Shown piece by piece: positions 47,960 to 59,656 of a stretch of DNA of 64,000 bases; position 1 is the stretch's first letter; each line of letters starts with the position of its first letter. The notes below the pieces were generated by a model. The model made no database searches. It saw nothing but the letters and a program-made list of their open reading frames with translations, and was not told the origin of the DNA. Source of the DNA: Lonicera japonica (lineage: Eukaryota; Streptophyta; Magnoliopsida; Dipsacales; Caprifoliaceae); the NCBI GenBank assembly GCA_021464415.1, contig CM038466.1:49909356-49973355 (forward strand), written 5' to 3'. Position numbers and translations under genes: made by a program.

Positions 47960-48620
47960 GGCACAGCAACCAAAGGGTGTCTAAATGCATTTAGCACTAC
48001 AACCAAAAAGTAAGAAGGTGCATTTTAGCACCAGCTGGACAGCAACCACAACCAGAGGGTGCTAAATGCATTTAGCACCAGCTGGACAGCAACAGAGGGT
48101 GCTAAATGCATTTAGCACCAGCTGGACAGCAACCACAACCAGAGGGTGCTAAATGCATTTAGCACCAGCTGGACAGCAACCAGAGGGTGCTAAATGCATT
48201 TAGCACCAGCTGGACAGCAACCAGAGGGTGCTAAATGCATTTAGGCACCCCCTGGACAGCAATAGAGGGTCTAAATGCACTTTTGCACTCACACATGTGC
48301 ATTTTCAAGGCAATTGAGGAAAATGTATTTAGCACCCTCTGGAGAGAACCAGAAGTGCTAAATTTTTGCATTTTTCATGCACCCTCTGGACAGCAACCAG
48401 AAGGTGCTAAATACATTAAGCACCAAACCAGGTGCTAAATTTTTAGCACCATTGGACAGTAACCAAAGGGTGCTACATGCATTTAGCATCTAGACAACAA
48501 CCAGAAGGTGCTAAAAATCATTTAGCACCTTCTGAACAACAATCATAAGATAACATCACTTGAACAACAAATCAATAAGGTGCTAAAAATTTAATATTTA
48601 GAACCATCTACAAAATCAGA
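47960..48620. repeat. Array of alternating palindromes (GGTGCTAAATG dyads)
   Basis: Five 22-23-base dyads made of GGTGCTAAATG followed by its reverse complement lie at 48058-48079, 48098-48119, 48145-48166, 48186-48207 and 48227-48249 (the last has one extra G). Spacings are 40, 47, 41 and 41 bp. Between them is AGCTGGACAGCAACCAGAG, with an optional CACAACC. Less perfect units extend from about 47960 to 48600. The diverged units read AGCACCCTCTGG, a loop, then CCAGAGGGTGCT, a second dyad axis, so the ancestral array was self-complementary around two alternating centres. Confidence 0.88.
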
Positions 48621-48907
48621 GAACAACAAAATTGATGAGATCAACATCCACTCAATTTATTTATATGACTATATAGATTATGTAGGGTTCGTAAAAAAAA
48701 AAAAAAAAAGAGTTACAATCATATTTTTTTTTCAAATCCCGCTGGGCTGTCAAAATTGATCGATTTCGATACAAAACGACTTCTGATCGTCTTAATTTTT
48801 CGCGCAATAATAGTAACTTTGTCTTCCGAACAACATATCCAAAAATAGCAAATCAAATTTGATCAAAAGTTTATATGTTTTACTATTGTAGATCTAGAAA
48901 AAAAGAA

Positions 48908-48909
<2 letters not shown>
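48621..48909. other. Spacer between the palindrome array and the microsatellites
   Basis: Contains ATTGATCGATTTCGATAC and ACTTCTGATCGTC, slightly richer in GC than the surroundings, and an A run at about 48692-48708. No gene. It could belong to the same element as the array. Confidence 0.4.
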
Positions 48910-48910
<1 letters not shown>

Positions 48911-48938
<28 letters not shown>

Positions 48939-49030
48939 AAGAAGAAATGATGATGATGAGAACGATGATCCTCTCGGAGATACGATCGGAGAGTAAGGTG
49001 GTGGTGGTGGTGGTGGTAGTGGTGGTGGTG
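48911..49030. repeat. GAA and GGT microsatellites
   Basis: (GAA)12 spans 48911-48946, then ATG triplets, then a (GGT)n tract at about 48997-49030. The open frame that runs through them on the plus strand (poly-Val) is an artefact of the repeat. Confidence 0.85.
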
Positions 49031-50114
49031 AGACAACTTCTCTTTTCTCTTATTTTTTGTTTTATCTCTCTAAACTATGTGTATGTAAGAGAGAATAATA
49101 TATTTTTTTGTATAATTAGAATAAATGATATAGTAGGGTAGTTTTGTCCATGCAACATTTATCAATTTTCCTTAAGCAATAAATCAATTGAAAAGTCCTT
49201 ATTATAAAACCAAATTATGAAATTAGTACTACTTCTCTTTATTAAACATGAATCCGTCCTTAGAGTTACAACACATTACGGAGCGAGACCTTATAACCCA
49301 TTATCTCAAAACAAATTACACCACATATGATAAAAGAAATAACTCTACGAGCAATGTTTACTCGTGTAAATTAAAAGTTTTTTGGAAAAAAAAAAAAGGA
49401 AAAGCCCATCAAACGAGGTTGCTTGGCCCGTTTCAATAATTCTACCTAGGAGTACACTTTATTAAACTTTACTTATTTTACCTTTTTATTTTATGCAAAT
49501 AAAGGTTAGTTATATGATTTCATTAAATCTCCCCTCTCTGCTATGAGTAAACCTCATTTGTATGGATAAAACTTAGTTATATATGATATACATATACATT
49601 AACTACTATGTAGAGGTAAGTTTAACAATTAACTTATTTGCGCTATGGACAATTTATTATATGGATTGTAGATACTCTAAGAATTTATCAAAAAATGACC
49701 TTTTATTTATTTATTTGGACGGAAGGGGCTGCTTGTTGATACTTGTCGTGTGGTAGTTGACGTAACTCTTTTATTTGATTTCATGATTTGTCTAGTATAC
49801 TAAATTACTAATAAAATATTTAGTGTGATTCTTTATTCTTTATTCTTTCACTCTTTTTGTTATACCATATATGGTTTTTAAGTTGTTAACAAAAGTGGTC
49901 TTGGCAAATTCTCCTCCCTTTTTTCTTTTGTCTAAGATCTCCTCCCTAACCCATCTAGTGAGTCGAGATTTAATACAAAAAGGAAAAGAAAGAGAAGAAA
50001 GAAACTTGGCTCCAAAGCATCGGAATTAGGAAATGGTGCAAAAATTGAAAATAATAATTAAGGACATTAGTATATTAGTGGTTTTAACGAAAGATATTCT
50101 ATTTTTAAACTTAG
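49031..50114. other. Intergenic AT-rich DNA
   Basis: No gene was recognised and no repeat boundary found. Confidence 0.4.
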
Positions 50115-50416
50115 TTTAAAGGACAAATTTTTAATAAAAGGACAGATTGGCGTTATTTTATTTACTTATTAATTATTTCGTTAAATTGGTTTTTTTTTAC
50201 TTTTTTGTCCCTATGTATTTTTACATGTTATATTGATTGTTTGTCCCTATGTAATTAATTTGAATTTAAATTGGTTTTGGATTTTATTTCTAACAATTTT
50301 GGAGAGATAGGGATAAACATTTTTAATAGATAAAAAATCTCATTAACAACTAATCTTCAGCTTAATCTATCTGCTTTCTCCATCACCATCCCCACTCTAA
50401 ATCAGCTTAATCTTAC

Positions 50417-50736
50417 ATGGATGAGAAAAGGAGAATATCAAAGAAGGATTTCTATAATTCAAACAAGTCTAATTTATTAAGGAACATGTCACAAAAGAGC
50501 ACTATTGTTTCCAAGTCTCCTCTCTTGAAGAGTTTCTCAAAGAACTCTCTTCTTTCAAGTCTTCTATATCAAGTAGTTTCTCAACAAAGAGCACTACTAC
50601 TACTACTTCGAAATCCCCTTTGTCAAGAAGCTCTTCACAAAAGTGCACTAATTTCACGCGCAAGTGTAACAGCTTGGCCAGAGAGCTGAAAGCAAAGTTT
50701 TACATTGTGAAACGATGCATCACTATGTTAGTTTGA
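50417..50736 (+). pseudogene. DVL/RTFL (ROTUNDIFOLIA-like) small-peptide gene, broken
   Basis: The DVL/RTFL family encodes small membrane-associated plant peptides that limit cell proliferation in organ growth. The conserved C-terminal module is clear in one frame: CTNFTRKCNSLARELKAKFY followed by IVKRCITMLV. The Lys/Ser-rich N-terminus from the ATG at 50417 (MDEKRRISKKDFYNSNK) lies in another frame. The two join if one T is missing from the T3 run at 50553-50555. The product stops at TGA 50734-50736, exactly where the family has Cys before Trp (MLVCW). The next codon is TGG and the frame stays open to a TGA at 50758. So one frameshift and one nonsense change stand against a working gene, although the frameshift could be an assembly error. 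Confidence 0.7.
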
Positions 50737-51020
50737 TGGAAAAAGAACAAAGACTCGTGAATTAAAGAATAATTATTTTAGGAATTAATTTTCACGATGC
50801 TGGCCACATGGTTCTGATGGATCAGCCTAAGGCAGGCACTAGAAATGCTCAAGAGGTGGAAAGAGGATTTCTGGTAGACTTCACTACTTATCAATTTAGT
50901 ACGTCTGATTTGAAAATTAAACAAATATGCCATAATATGTCTATTAAAAAATTAATTATAAGTACGCAATTTAATATGTCTATAAAAAAAAATACTTAGT
51001 TTTTATCGTAAACATTTTTT

Positions 51021-51237
51021 CTAACATATTATTTTGTAGGCATATTAATCTATAAGCATTTTTTTATCCTTGTTAATTTTGCAGGCTTATTAATTAACAA
51101 TTACAACATTTTATTTTGTTGGCATTTTTCTAACATATTATTTTTTAGCCATATTAATTTGTAAGCATTTTTTTATCCTTTAATTTTGCAGGCATATTAA
51201 ATAACAACTACAACACTTTATTTTGTAGACATTTTTT
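51021..51237. repeat. 109-bp tandem duplication
   Basis: The phrase starting ctaacatattatttt begins at 51021 and again at 51130. It continues with ataagcatttttttatcc or taagcatttttttatcc, then ttaattttgcaggc in both units. Units differ by several bases. Confidence 0.75.
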
Positions 51238-51651
51238 AGGGACTCAAATAGATGAAACCTTGAATATTGTTTTATCATTGGTCTGAAGCGAAGCATCCAA
51301 GTTGATAAGTTTTTAATTGCTTATTTATGTAGTTTGACTTTATTGCTTTAAATTTTGAAAACTCCACTTTTTTTGGAAATTTATAGTTTCTGAGTTTGAA
51401 TTTTTTAAAATTTCTTTTTCATTTGACTTTTTCGAATTATTGTTATGTTTATCTTTATTTGAATTTTTTGTTATCTATTTTTGAATTTGTTTAAATTTAT
51501 TATCATCGACTTAATTAAGTAATTAATTTTATATTTAGTTTTGGGTATTATCTATAAAAAGGGTAGTTTTGGAATTCAACGTAATTAATTAAAATAATTA
51601 AATATTTTGTGTTTTGTCCTTAATTAAAAAGTCGTCCTTCAAACTAATCAC

Positions 51652-52149
51652 CTAAAAAGAGTGTCCTTTATTAGAAAGAGAGTGTGACATTTGTCCTTTA
51701 AAAAAAAGCCCCAAAATACAATGATTGTTGCAATGATTACAACGACTACTCGTTCTTTGGAAGATCGGGCACATCTCTAACAAAGAAGATAGGATTATGC
51801 TTAAGCCTACTCTTGAACGTGTCACTTTCCTAGAATGTCCTTTTGAGACTCTTTGGGTTGTTATGTTTTTTGAATGCATGTAACCTAGGGTTTTGTGTGT
51901 TTTCTTTGTTGTATTACCGTTTCTAGGCAACTTTCCATGTATTTTTTTCTGGCCTTTTGCTCTTCTTGAATAGCGATTTCCGTTGTTTAGTCTTTGATCT
52001 TTTTTCAAGTTTAGTTGCTTTATATTACTTAGTCTTTTTGAAAGGCCTTCTTGTAAGCTCAGGGAGCAGGCCTTCGTAACCCCATCTATCTTTTTCGTTA
52101 TTGATCGAAGCACTTTTTCTTCGGTTTCCGAATTAGAGGATTTATACAT
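51652..52149 (-). CDS. Unrecognised Lys/Arg-rich open frame, 165 codons
   Basis: The longest minus-strand frame in this interval starts MYKSSNSETEEKVLRS. The predicted product is strongly basic (for example SRRAKGQKKIHGKLPRNG), with a short Cys/His cluster near the end (CNHCNNHC). I recognise no family. There is no visible intron, promoter or homologous neighbour, and it overlaps the edge of the proposed TIR unit. It may be a chance frame or a remnant of a retroelement. Confidence 0.2.
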   Translation of the reverse strand: MYKSSNSETEEKVLRSITKKIDGVTKACSLSLQEGLSKRLSNIKQLNLKKDQRLNNGNRYSRRAKGQKKIHGKLPRNGNTTKKTHKTLGYMHSKNITTQRVSKGHSRKVTRSRVGLSIILSSLLEMCPIFQRTSSRCNHCNNHCILGLFFKGQMSHSLSNKGHSF

Positions 52150-55100
52150 ATATATTAAGAAAAAAAACCAACAACGAACACCAACTTAGAATGGGAGAAT
52201 TCAAGTGAGAACATCATGAATAAATTTGACATTGGGAGATATAACAGGTCAAGACTTGTTGGAATGGAAACTCTAAACGTATGACGACAAAACCAAAAAA
52301 ACAAAATTAAAACATCATAATCTTAAAATTTAAATAGATCGAATATTCATAATTAAAAAATCCAATGAAACAGTCACTTAATTTCATAATAAACTGGATC
52401 CGTATTTATGAGCACTTATACCAGTACAAGAGAGTGGGGCAGAAGGGGGGATTCCCCGTTGGTGCCTTGGTGGGGTTGGAGGTTTATCATATACTGGAGT
52501 TGTTGGTATTGTGGGGCCAACTCATTTATGTACCTTTTTTTTTTGGTTTTTTTTTGTCACACATTTATGTAGTTTTAAGTTTTAACTATATGATTTAGGA
52601 AAATGTTATTGCCAGTTGTTGATTGACATAGGTATTTGTATTATGTGATTTAAGAATTTAATTTTGTATCAGTAAAGATTCAAGTACTCTTTTTATAAAG
52701 ATTGAAATTGATTGTTCTTGTTAGTCGTCTGTCTTAGTGGGCGACTTGTAAAAATTACTGTAAACACTTGTTTAATATTATAGGCATATTTTAATGTTAG
52801 ACGAGATAACCTCTTCTCACTTTAAAAAAAAAAAAAAAATATCACCATAGATTTCATTTCTGAAAAGTTCACCATGAATTGCATGTAGGCATTGGATGTT
52901 ACAAGATTTGAGTTGCATGTATTAATTCCCTATGGTGTCATATTAAATTTGAGGAAGTTTGGTGACATTTTGAGGAAATTAAATTTGGTAACATTTATTT
53001 GGCGAATCGATCAACATGCATGTATAGCTTAAACCAAAAATTATCTTCAGATTTGCGATAAATGTTTTCGGATCTAAATTATGTTTTGTCAACTAAAAAT
53101 TTTTAGCCAATAGTTGATATCACGAGGGGCTTAGTCTGCGTATAAATTAGCCCAATTTATCCAAATTATTTAAAAAGAAAATGTAACTATATTGATCGAT
53201 TACCAAAAATTAATGCATCATCAATATTAAGGTCATGTGTCATACTCAATTTCAATGATATTAAATGATAGATTGTTGGCATATATATAGGACTTTTGAC
53301 CGAAGTATAAAATCAATAAAACCGTAGCAATTTGAGAAAAGTACAATCACACAAGGCACAAAATCTACATAGGTAGATTGGGTTAACCTAGTGCCACAGA
53401 CCCGAAAAGAATTGATTATCAACTCTTTTTAAAAAGATTTTATCTTAGACTGACTTTAATTTATGTAGATTTCTATTAACTTCAGGATTTCAATACAAAG
53501 TATACCAAACAAGCGAGTCTAAACTAACTAAAAATTGAAGACATAATTCAACATAGTTAATTATACGTCATGGACTAAATGCAAATAGATAAGTATATAA
53601 TTGAGTATGGACTAAATTTCTAACTATTTAATTCATTTACTAACAGATAATTTTGTGTCAATTCTCATAACGTGTCCTAATTTTTGGCTTTAATAACTAA
53701 AAGCTCATGAAATTTTCTTATTGTGAATAGAGGAAAATACTTTCTCATTTGGAACAGGACAATAAGATGAAATTCTCCATTGTTAGAAACTTTGTAAAAA
53801 AAATATTGTCACTAAATTGCAGGTAACAACTTGAGTTATGATAAACGTCTCATGAAATATAAGTTATGAGTTCAAACCCCACATGATACTGTTTGAGGCT
53901 AGAACACAAGCAATGTATGTGATTCTTTTAGCGTGGATGAACCAATCTTTGACCAAACCAGTGAAAGGGTTTTAGTCTTGTACTCGTAAGCTAACTCAAT
54001 TTTCAAAAATATTTGAATCAAAAATAAAATGAAAAAATTAAATAATAAAATAAAATTTGCAGTAACTAAATCCCAAGATTTAGGAAACTTTTGCTCTAAA
54101 TTCACGACACCTGAGATCTAAACTGGACAATTGATAAAGCTATTTATGGACTTCTCATTTTAAGAGATTTTAATGGTCTAATTTTTTGATTAAATATTGT
54201 AAAGATATATATACGTTGGTATAAAGAAAATCAACAAATTCAATCTAAAAATTGTTATAAAGAAAACATGGTATATGTACAGTTATACACTTTGATTGTA
54301 ATTTTAGCAAACGTTTCATTAACTAAATATATGCATGGTTTAAAATTTTGATAGAATTCGGTGAAAATAATCGACTTACCACCAACGAGATCACCAAAAC
54401 ATAACAGGTCAAGTTATATAATTATAATTCTTATAGAATCCCAAAATCATTTATTTAAAAAAAAAAAACTAAAACTGATAATATATATATATATAGGAAA
54501 GTGATAACTTGTGCTCTAAAAGCACATATTAAGCATATTATAAATAGAAAGAATAATCTCATATGTGATAATTCGTACCCTATTAAAATGTATTTATTTA
54601 TTTATTTCTTATTATAAATAAGTTGTTAATATGTACCATTTTAACACACGTTAACATGACAAATATAAATATACGAAAAATTTCAGGTGCTGGACTAGTA
54701 TTTTTTACAACTGTTTTGCATTCTAAAAAACACCCTTTAATGTTTTTATGACAGAAAAATTTCGTAAAAAGGCATGATCAGCACCAAAAACATACTATAT
54801 ATATATATATATATTTTAACAAGAAAAGGAAAAGAATTATGCAAGTAAAAATATCATGGATCGGATAATCCAATTAAGTTGACCCGTTATGGTACCGAGA
54901 TGGGTTTTTTTGGGGTAAGCAAATTGCACCAACAACAAGGTACCAACACTAATTGCACCATAATGGTGGCTCTTATGGGAAAAGCTGAATTTGATTCCTT
55001 TTTCCTCAAAATCATAAGATTATGAGACCATATGGTATGGCATAAAGCTAGCTTTAATTTGTACTTTTAATTTACAACCCAAAACAAATAAAGTTTATTA

Positions 55101-57760
55101 TAAAATTCACACTCATCCCATCAAAGTGAGTTTTTCTCTTTACTTTGTGTTGCTTTTCAACGTTCTAAATTGCATTTGAAAATTTACTGTTGAGAATTCA
55201 AATAGCATTACCCAAGAGGGAATTAAAGTTGAACCAACTCAAATTTCTTAGCTATTAATTCTTAGAGAAATGCATGAAATAACAAGCTTTAATTCATTCT
55301 ACATTGACATGCACCATCATGCATGTGCAATTCAGATAATTTTAATTTGAAACAAAATGTAAAATGGAAATGGTAGTCGGCTTGCTGGTGGTAAGTATAT
55401 GTTTAACTTGTCTAACATCTATAGTTTGAGTCTTGTTGTTACAAGTATTTTTTTTTACGAAAAAAGAAAACTTGCATGGTAAAATAGGCAAATGTAGCAA
55501 ATGTAGCAAATTTGGCACAATTTTATGGTAGTTGAAATTCTATCTTGCCTTTATACAATAGTATAAATAATATATAGATATCCATGTGATAAAGGAATCT
55601 TTTGATAAATGATAAAAAAGGTGAGTGTCCATTAATTTATTTACATAAAAAGGTTTTTGTATAAAGAACAATGCTATCTATATAGTATATATATACATCT
55701 AAAAGCACATTCAAATTCAAAAATACATGTAAATGCATCTTAATCATTTATCACATTTTCTCTCCTAAACTTCGGTGCAAACATGTGGCTTAAATTTATT
55801 TAGGTAACAACTTTATTTTGTGTCATTTTCTTGGTTTTAAGAGAGTGTGCAGAGTGGACAACTACACAAGATCTATGATGCAGTAAATTTTTTTATAATT
55901 TATACAAATGGTCCAATAAATACTTAAAACAATGTATTAGAATAAATAAGAGAGTAAGAAATACATTGTTTATGGAAAAAGGGTCCCTTTTGTACATGGT
56001 CTTATATATCTCAAGAACAGTCATACTTTCAATTATATCACAACGAATGAAGAAGTTTTCGACCAGATTTGAAGATTTCTTCACTACTCGTATAAGATTG
56101 AAATCTTTCTCAATTAGTACGGATTAAAGTAGAGACGAACATATCTACATCTGCTTTTTCAAATGGATTATGACCAACTTTTTGTTTTTGTTTTTGTGTA
56201 AAATTTTCTTATAAACAAACTAAATTAGTTGAATTTTCTATTTGCTCTTCCTAGGTTCCCTCGTACTCAATGTTCTTTGGTAATGGCAGCCCCACGTTGC
56301 CCTATCAAACAGAAAAGGGGTTGGGTTAAAAGTTGTTCAATTTTTTTTATTATTTATTTATGCCTTAAGCACTCAATTTGTTTATTAGTTTCATAAAATC
56401 ACCCCAAAAGGGTAGACAATATCTTATAATCTAAAAAATATATTATTTTTTGAAACACTATTTTACAATTTATACAAGGGGTTTAATATTTTAAGCATGA
56501 CTTTAAAATAAAGCTAAAGACGGATTTCAATAGTTTTTGAGGTTTCATCATATTTTACCTTGTAGTCTTCTAGTCGTCTTTATCATTTTTTTTTTGAATC
56601 ATAATTTTACTCTCTTGGTCTTATCTTTAATATGAAATATGAACGTAACAAAATCTGAATCTTTATTTTTAAAAAAATATTAAATTGTGCTCATCTACTT
56701 GGCTATTTATCTTTTTTGTTAATAATTTTCCTAAAACAAATTATATTCTAATTAAAAAGACATCGTATGTGCAAAATAAACTAACATTGCATATGTGAAC
56801 AGAGTCACCATTTCAATTTTTAAATAAGTTCTTGTTTAGAGCCTCCAATATGAGAATCTATCTAGTAGGTATATTCTGTTAGGCCTGTCAACTAATCAAA
56901 TATAGATTGTATCATGTTATATCCAACTTCGATTTTAACTGATAACATACAAATTTTTATCAATATCTGAATCCAATGGATATATAACATGTTAATCAAT
57001 ATCCGGTCTTAAATTTGAAAAATTATTTTCCACAACTTAACTTTAATCAAACTTAATTACTCAACTTAAAAATTGCATAGTATATATATTATATATTGTA
57101 TTTATAGATGTACAAGTGTACATACATACACACATGCAAGCTTATAAATGTATCTATATATCGTCGGATCAAACTGCAAATGGAACAAATTAGAATATAG
57201 ATATTTGAATTTTTAATTAAATGAATTAACATATTCGGATTAGATTTGCATAAACGATTCTTACTGTCTTATTCTATCAGACTAATTGAAATCGGATTTG
57301 GATCGAATTCGAACTCTAATTGAGTGAAAGGCCAAGGGCTCCCGCCTGTCTGCAAGATTGAAATATAGCAATAATAGGTGGAACCATGAGAGGTCTTAGG
57401 CTCCTTTTAACAGTAATATTGAAAATGTTAAGGAAAACAGTTGATTTGAGTGAAAAGTTGAAAAATAAATTAAAACATGTGGTGAGATTTATGCTTATTT
57501 TTTAACTTTTTCTATAGAATTTTTCTCTTTTTTTTGAGGAGAGGAAGAAAAATTTTCTACAAAAAATAACAAAAGATGGATGATATTTCCATGGGTTTTT
57601 TCCATCATTTAAAGAAGGAAGACACAGCTCAACTAATATTTTAACTTTTTGCATAAATTATATATAAATGTTTATTTATTTATTTATTTATTATTTTACT
57701 ATCAAACGGAGCTTTTAAAGCCAGTTATCTTGTTAATTAGTTATTTGTCTCAGAAAACTA
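52150..57760. other. Gene-poor AT-rich interval
   Basis: No convincing gene. A tRNA-like phrase with a B-box-like GAGTTCAAACCCC lies at about 53820-53910. Open frames of 60-77 codons (for example 52365-52598, 53899-54105, 55893-56084) have no family features. (AT)n runs occur near 54480 and 54800. Confidence 0.4.
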
Positions 57761-57870
57761 TAGCCCAATTATTGGGCCGTAAAGCACACTAGTTACAATG
57801 GGCTGTAACCCGAGGAGTACTATCATGGGCCGAGTTTTATTAAGTGTCTAGGCCCATTATAAATGGGCTG
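57761..57870. promoter_or_regulatory. Second orphan TGGGCC/GGCCCA cluster
   Basis: Six words of the type TGGGCC, TGGGCT, AGCCCA or GGCCCA occur within 110 bp, a density typical of plant site II promoter modules. No recognisable gene lies within 2 kb on either side. Confidence 0.4.
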
Positions 57871-58164
57871 GTAGTTTAGCTTCAAAGGGTATCTAATCTC
57901 CGCTCATCTCTCAAGTAATTTTATATGAATATAAAAATTCGACATAAAAAATTAATATATTAATATATTTATTATATATTAATTAAAAAATTGTATTATA
58001 TTCCATTCCAACCAATGGATAATTAACATATAGATATGTCAAATTTTTATGTCTGTATAAAATTACTCATCATTTTCGTTATCGACCACTTATCTAAATC
58101 ACTCCTATAAAGAAGAAAAACAATAGTGATATTCATAAAATTAACATTATTTTCAACTAGAGTT

Positions 58165-58330
58165 TATCAAACCACCAGTAAGTAGCCCAATAGTAGTGCA
58201 CTGAAATCAATGATGGGTTCGACTGAGAGCTCTCCAGGTCGAATCCCGATAAAAAGAGTTTAGTTGAAGTGCGTGAAAGCTAGCTCGGACACCTTGTAGT
58301 ACTAGAAAGTATGTAGACAAAAAAATAAAA
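58165..58330 (+). mobile_element. tRNA-derived SINE-like element
   Basis: An A-box-like segment (AATAGTAGTGCACTG) is followed by a B-box-like AGGTCGAATCCCGA. A body containing AAGCTAGCTCGGACACC, a phrase seen in plant SINEs, and an A-rich tail (about 58318-58330) follow. The target duplication was not resolved. Confidence 0.55.
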
Positions 58331-58345
58331 GCCAACATAATTTAT

Positions 58346-59066
58346 CAAACATGTCTATATAAGTAGATGTTACAATTTTAGGTATTACATGAAAGCATAT
58401 CACTAAACATAACAAAAATTGCACAAAATTAATATGATAATTTGTATTCGTTTATTTTTCATATTGTGTTCATATCTGAAATTTAAAATGAAATTAATAA
58501 AAATATAGAATTATGCCGTATTAATCATGTTTAGATGCGATAAAATGTTTCATTTCAACTATTGTAATCATTAGTGTATGTGAAGAGCCTACAATTTTAA
58601 TCACGCTATCGTGTTTAAGAATATCTCAAAGAGAGTTTTGCTAGAATCAACTTGAGAAGTTCACAATTAATTTCAGAACTCAAACATGTCTATATAAGTA
58701 GATGTTACAATTTTAAGAACTACATGAAAATAGATCACTAAACATAATAGAATTTGCACAATTTTTTTTTTTGGGTGTGTCTTGTTGTGTTTGTATCTGA
58801 AATTTAGAACAAAATTAACACAAAAATTAGAGTAATGCCATGTCATATTGTGTTCGTATCTAAAGTTTAAAATAAAATTAATAAAAAAAATAGAATTATG
58901 TCGTATTAATCAGGTTTAGATGTGAGAAAATGTTTCATTTCAACTATTGTAATCATCAATGTCTGCGAAGAGCTTACAATTTTAATCACGGTATCGTATT
59001 TAAGAATATCTCAAAGAGAGTCTCTATTAGAATCAACCTGAGAAGTTTACAATTAATTTCAAAACT
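58346..59066. repeat. Tandem duplication with a 335-bp period
   Basis: Unit 1 is 58346-58680 and unit 2 is 58681-59066. Both begin caaacatgtctatataagta and end aattaatttcaaaact or the one-base variant. Shared blocks include ATGTTTCATTTCAACTATTG and TTTAAGAATATCTCAAAGAG. Unit 2 carries about 50 extra bases containing a second copy of its own CGTATCT-AA-TTTA phrase. Confidence 0.85.
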
Positions 59067-59656
59067 CGAACTAAGCGGTAGTCAAAGTACATAAATATAT
59101 GTATTTGGCAATCTAAGTATGAATTCTAGTAAAAGAAAATCTAAATAAATTATATCTCAGCAAATAATCTCTTTTTCTAATATTCTAATTTTAAAACATT
59201 ATCCAACCCTCCCTATCAACCCACCATATATCTATATCATCACTCCTATCAAGGGAAAACTATAAACATTTTTTTAAAAGCATTTAACCTTTTTTTAAAA
59301 TTGTTTTCCAACCGAATTTGTCAAACCAACCTACATAAACACCCTATATAAATATAAAGAGGGGTGATAATTTTAGAAATAACATAAAATATAAAAACAC
59401 GCAACCAAATCAAACAAATTTTGTATGCAATTTTATATATATATATATATATGTACTGCACATATTACATGTGTAAGTAATCTAGTTGTATTTAAATGAA
59501 AAAAAAAAAAATTAAATTGTGTAATTATTAGGCAAGTTATAATCGTAAATTAATTCGTGTTTATGCAACAATTATAATTGTGATATCCTATGCTATCGTG
59601 TTTAGGCAAGTTATATTTGTGTTAACCAAAAATAAACATATCGTGCTAAAAAGAAA
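59067..59656. other. AT-rich spacer
   Basis: No gene. An (AT)n run at about 59433-59453 is the only clear feature. Confidence 0.45.

Larger units (their letters stand above)
50115..51702. mobile_element. Possible TIR-bounded unit carrying the RTFL-like gene
   Basis: The left edge reads TTTAAAGGACAAATTTTTAA and then AAAAGGACAG (50115-50145). The right edge is the complement of TTTAAAGGACAAATGTCACA and then TAATAAAGGACAC (51661-51702). The edges are inverted and share the words AAAGGACAAA and ATAAARGGACA. Inside are the RTFL-like frame and a 109-bp tandem duplication. No target duplication was established, so this is a suggestion only. Confidence 0.35.

Noticed and set aside
47960..48620. CRISPR-like array of direct repeats with spacers
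   Set aside because: Spacers are nearly identical to each other, repeats are dyads, no cas genes are present and the DNA is from a plant.
48947..49141. Plus-strand open frame starting MMMMRTM with poly-Val
   Set aside because: It is produced by ATG and GGT triplet repeats and has no conserved domain.
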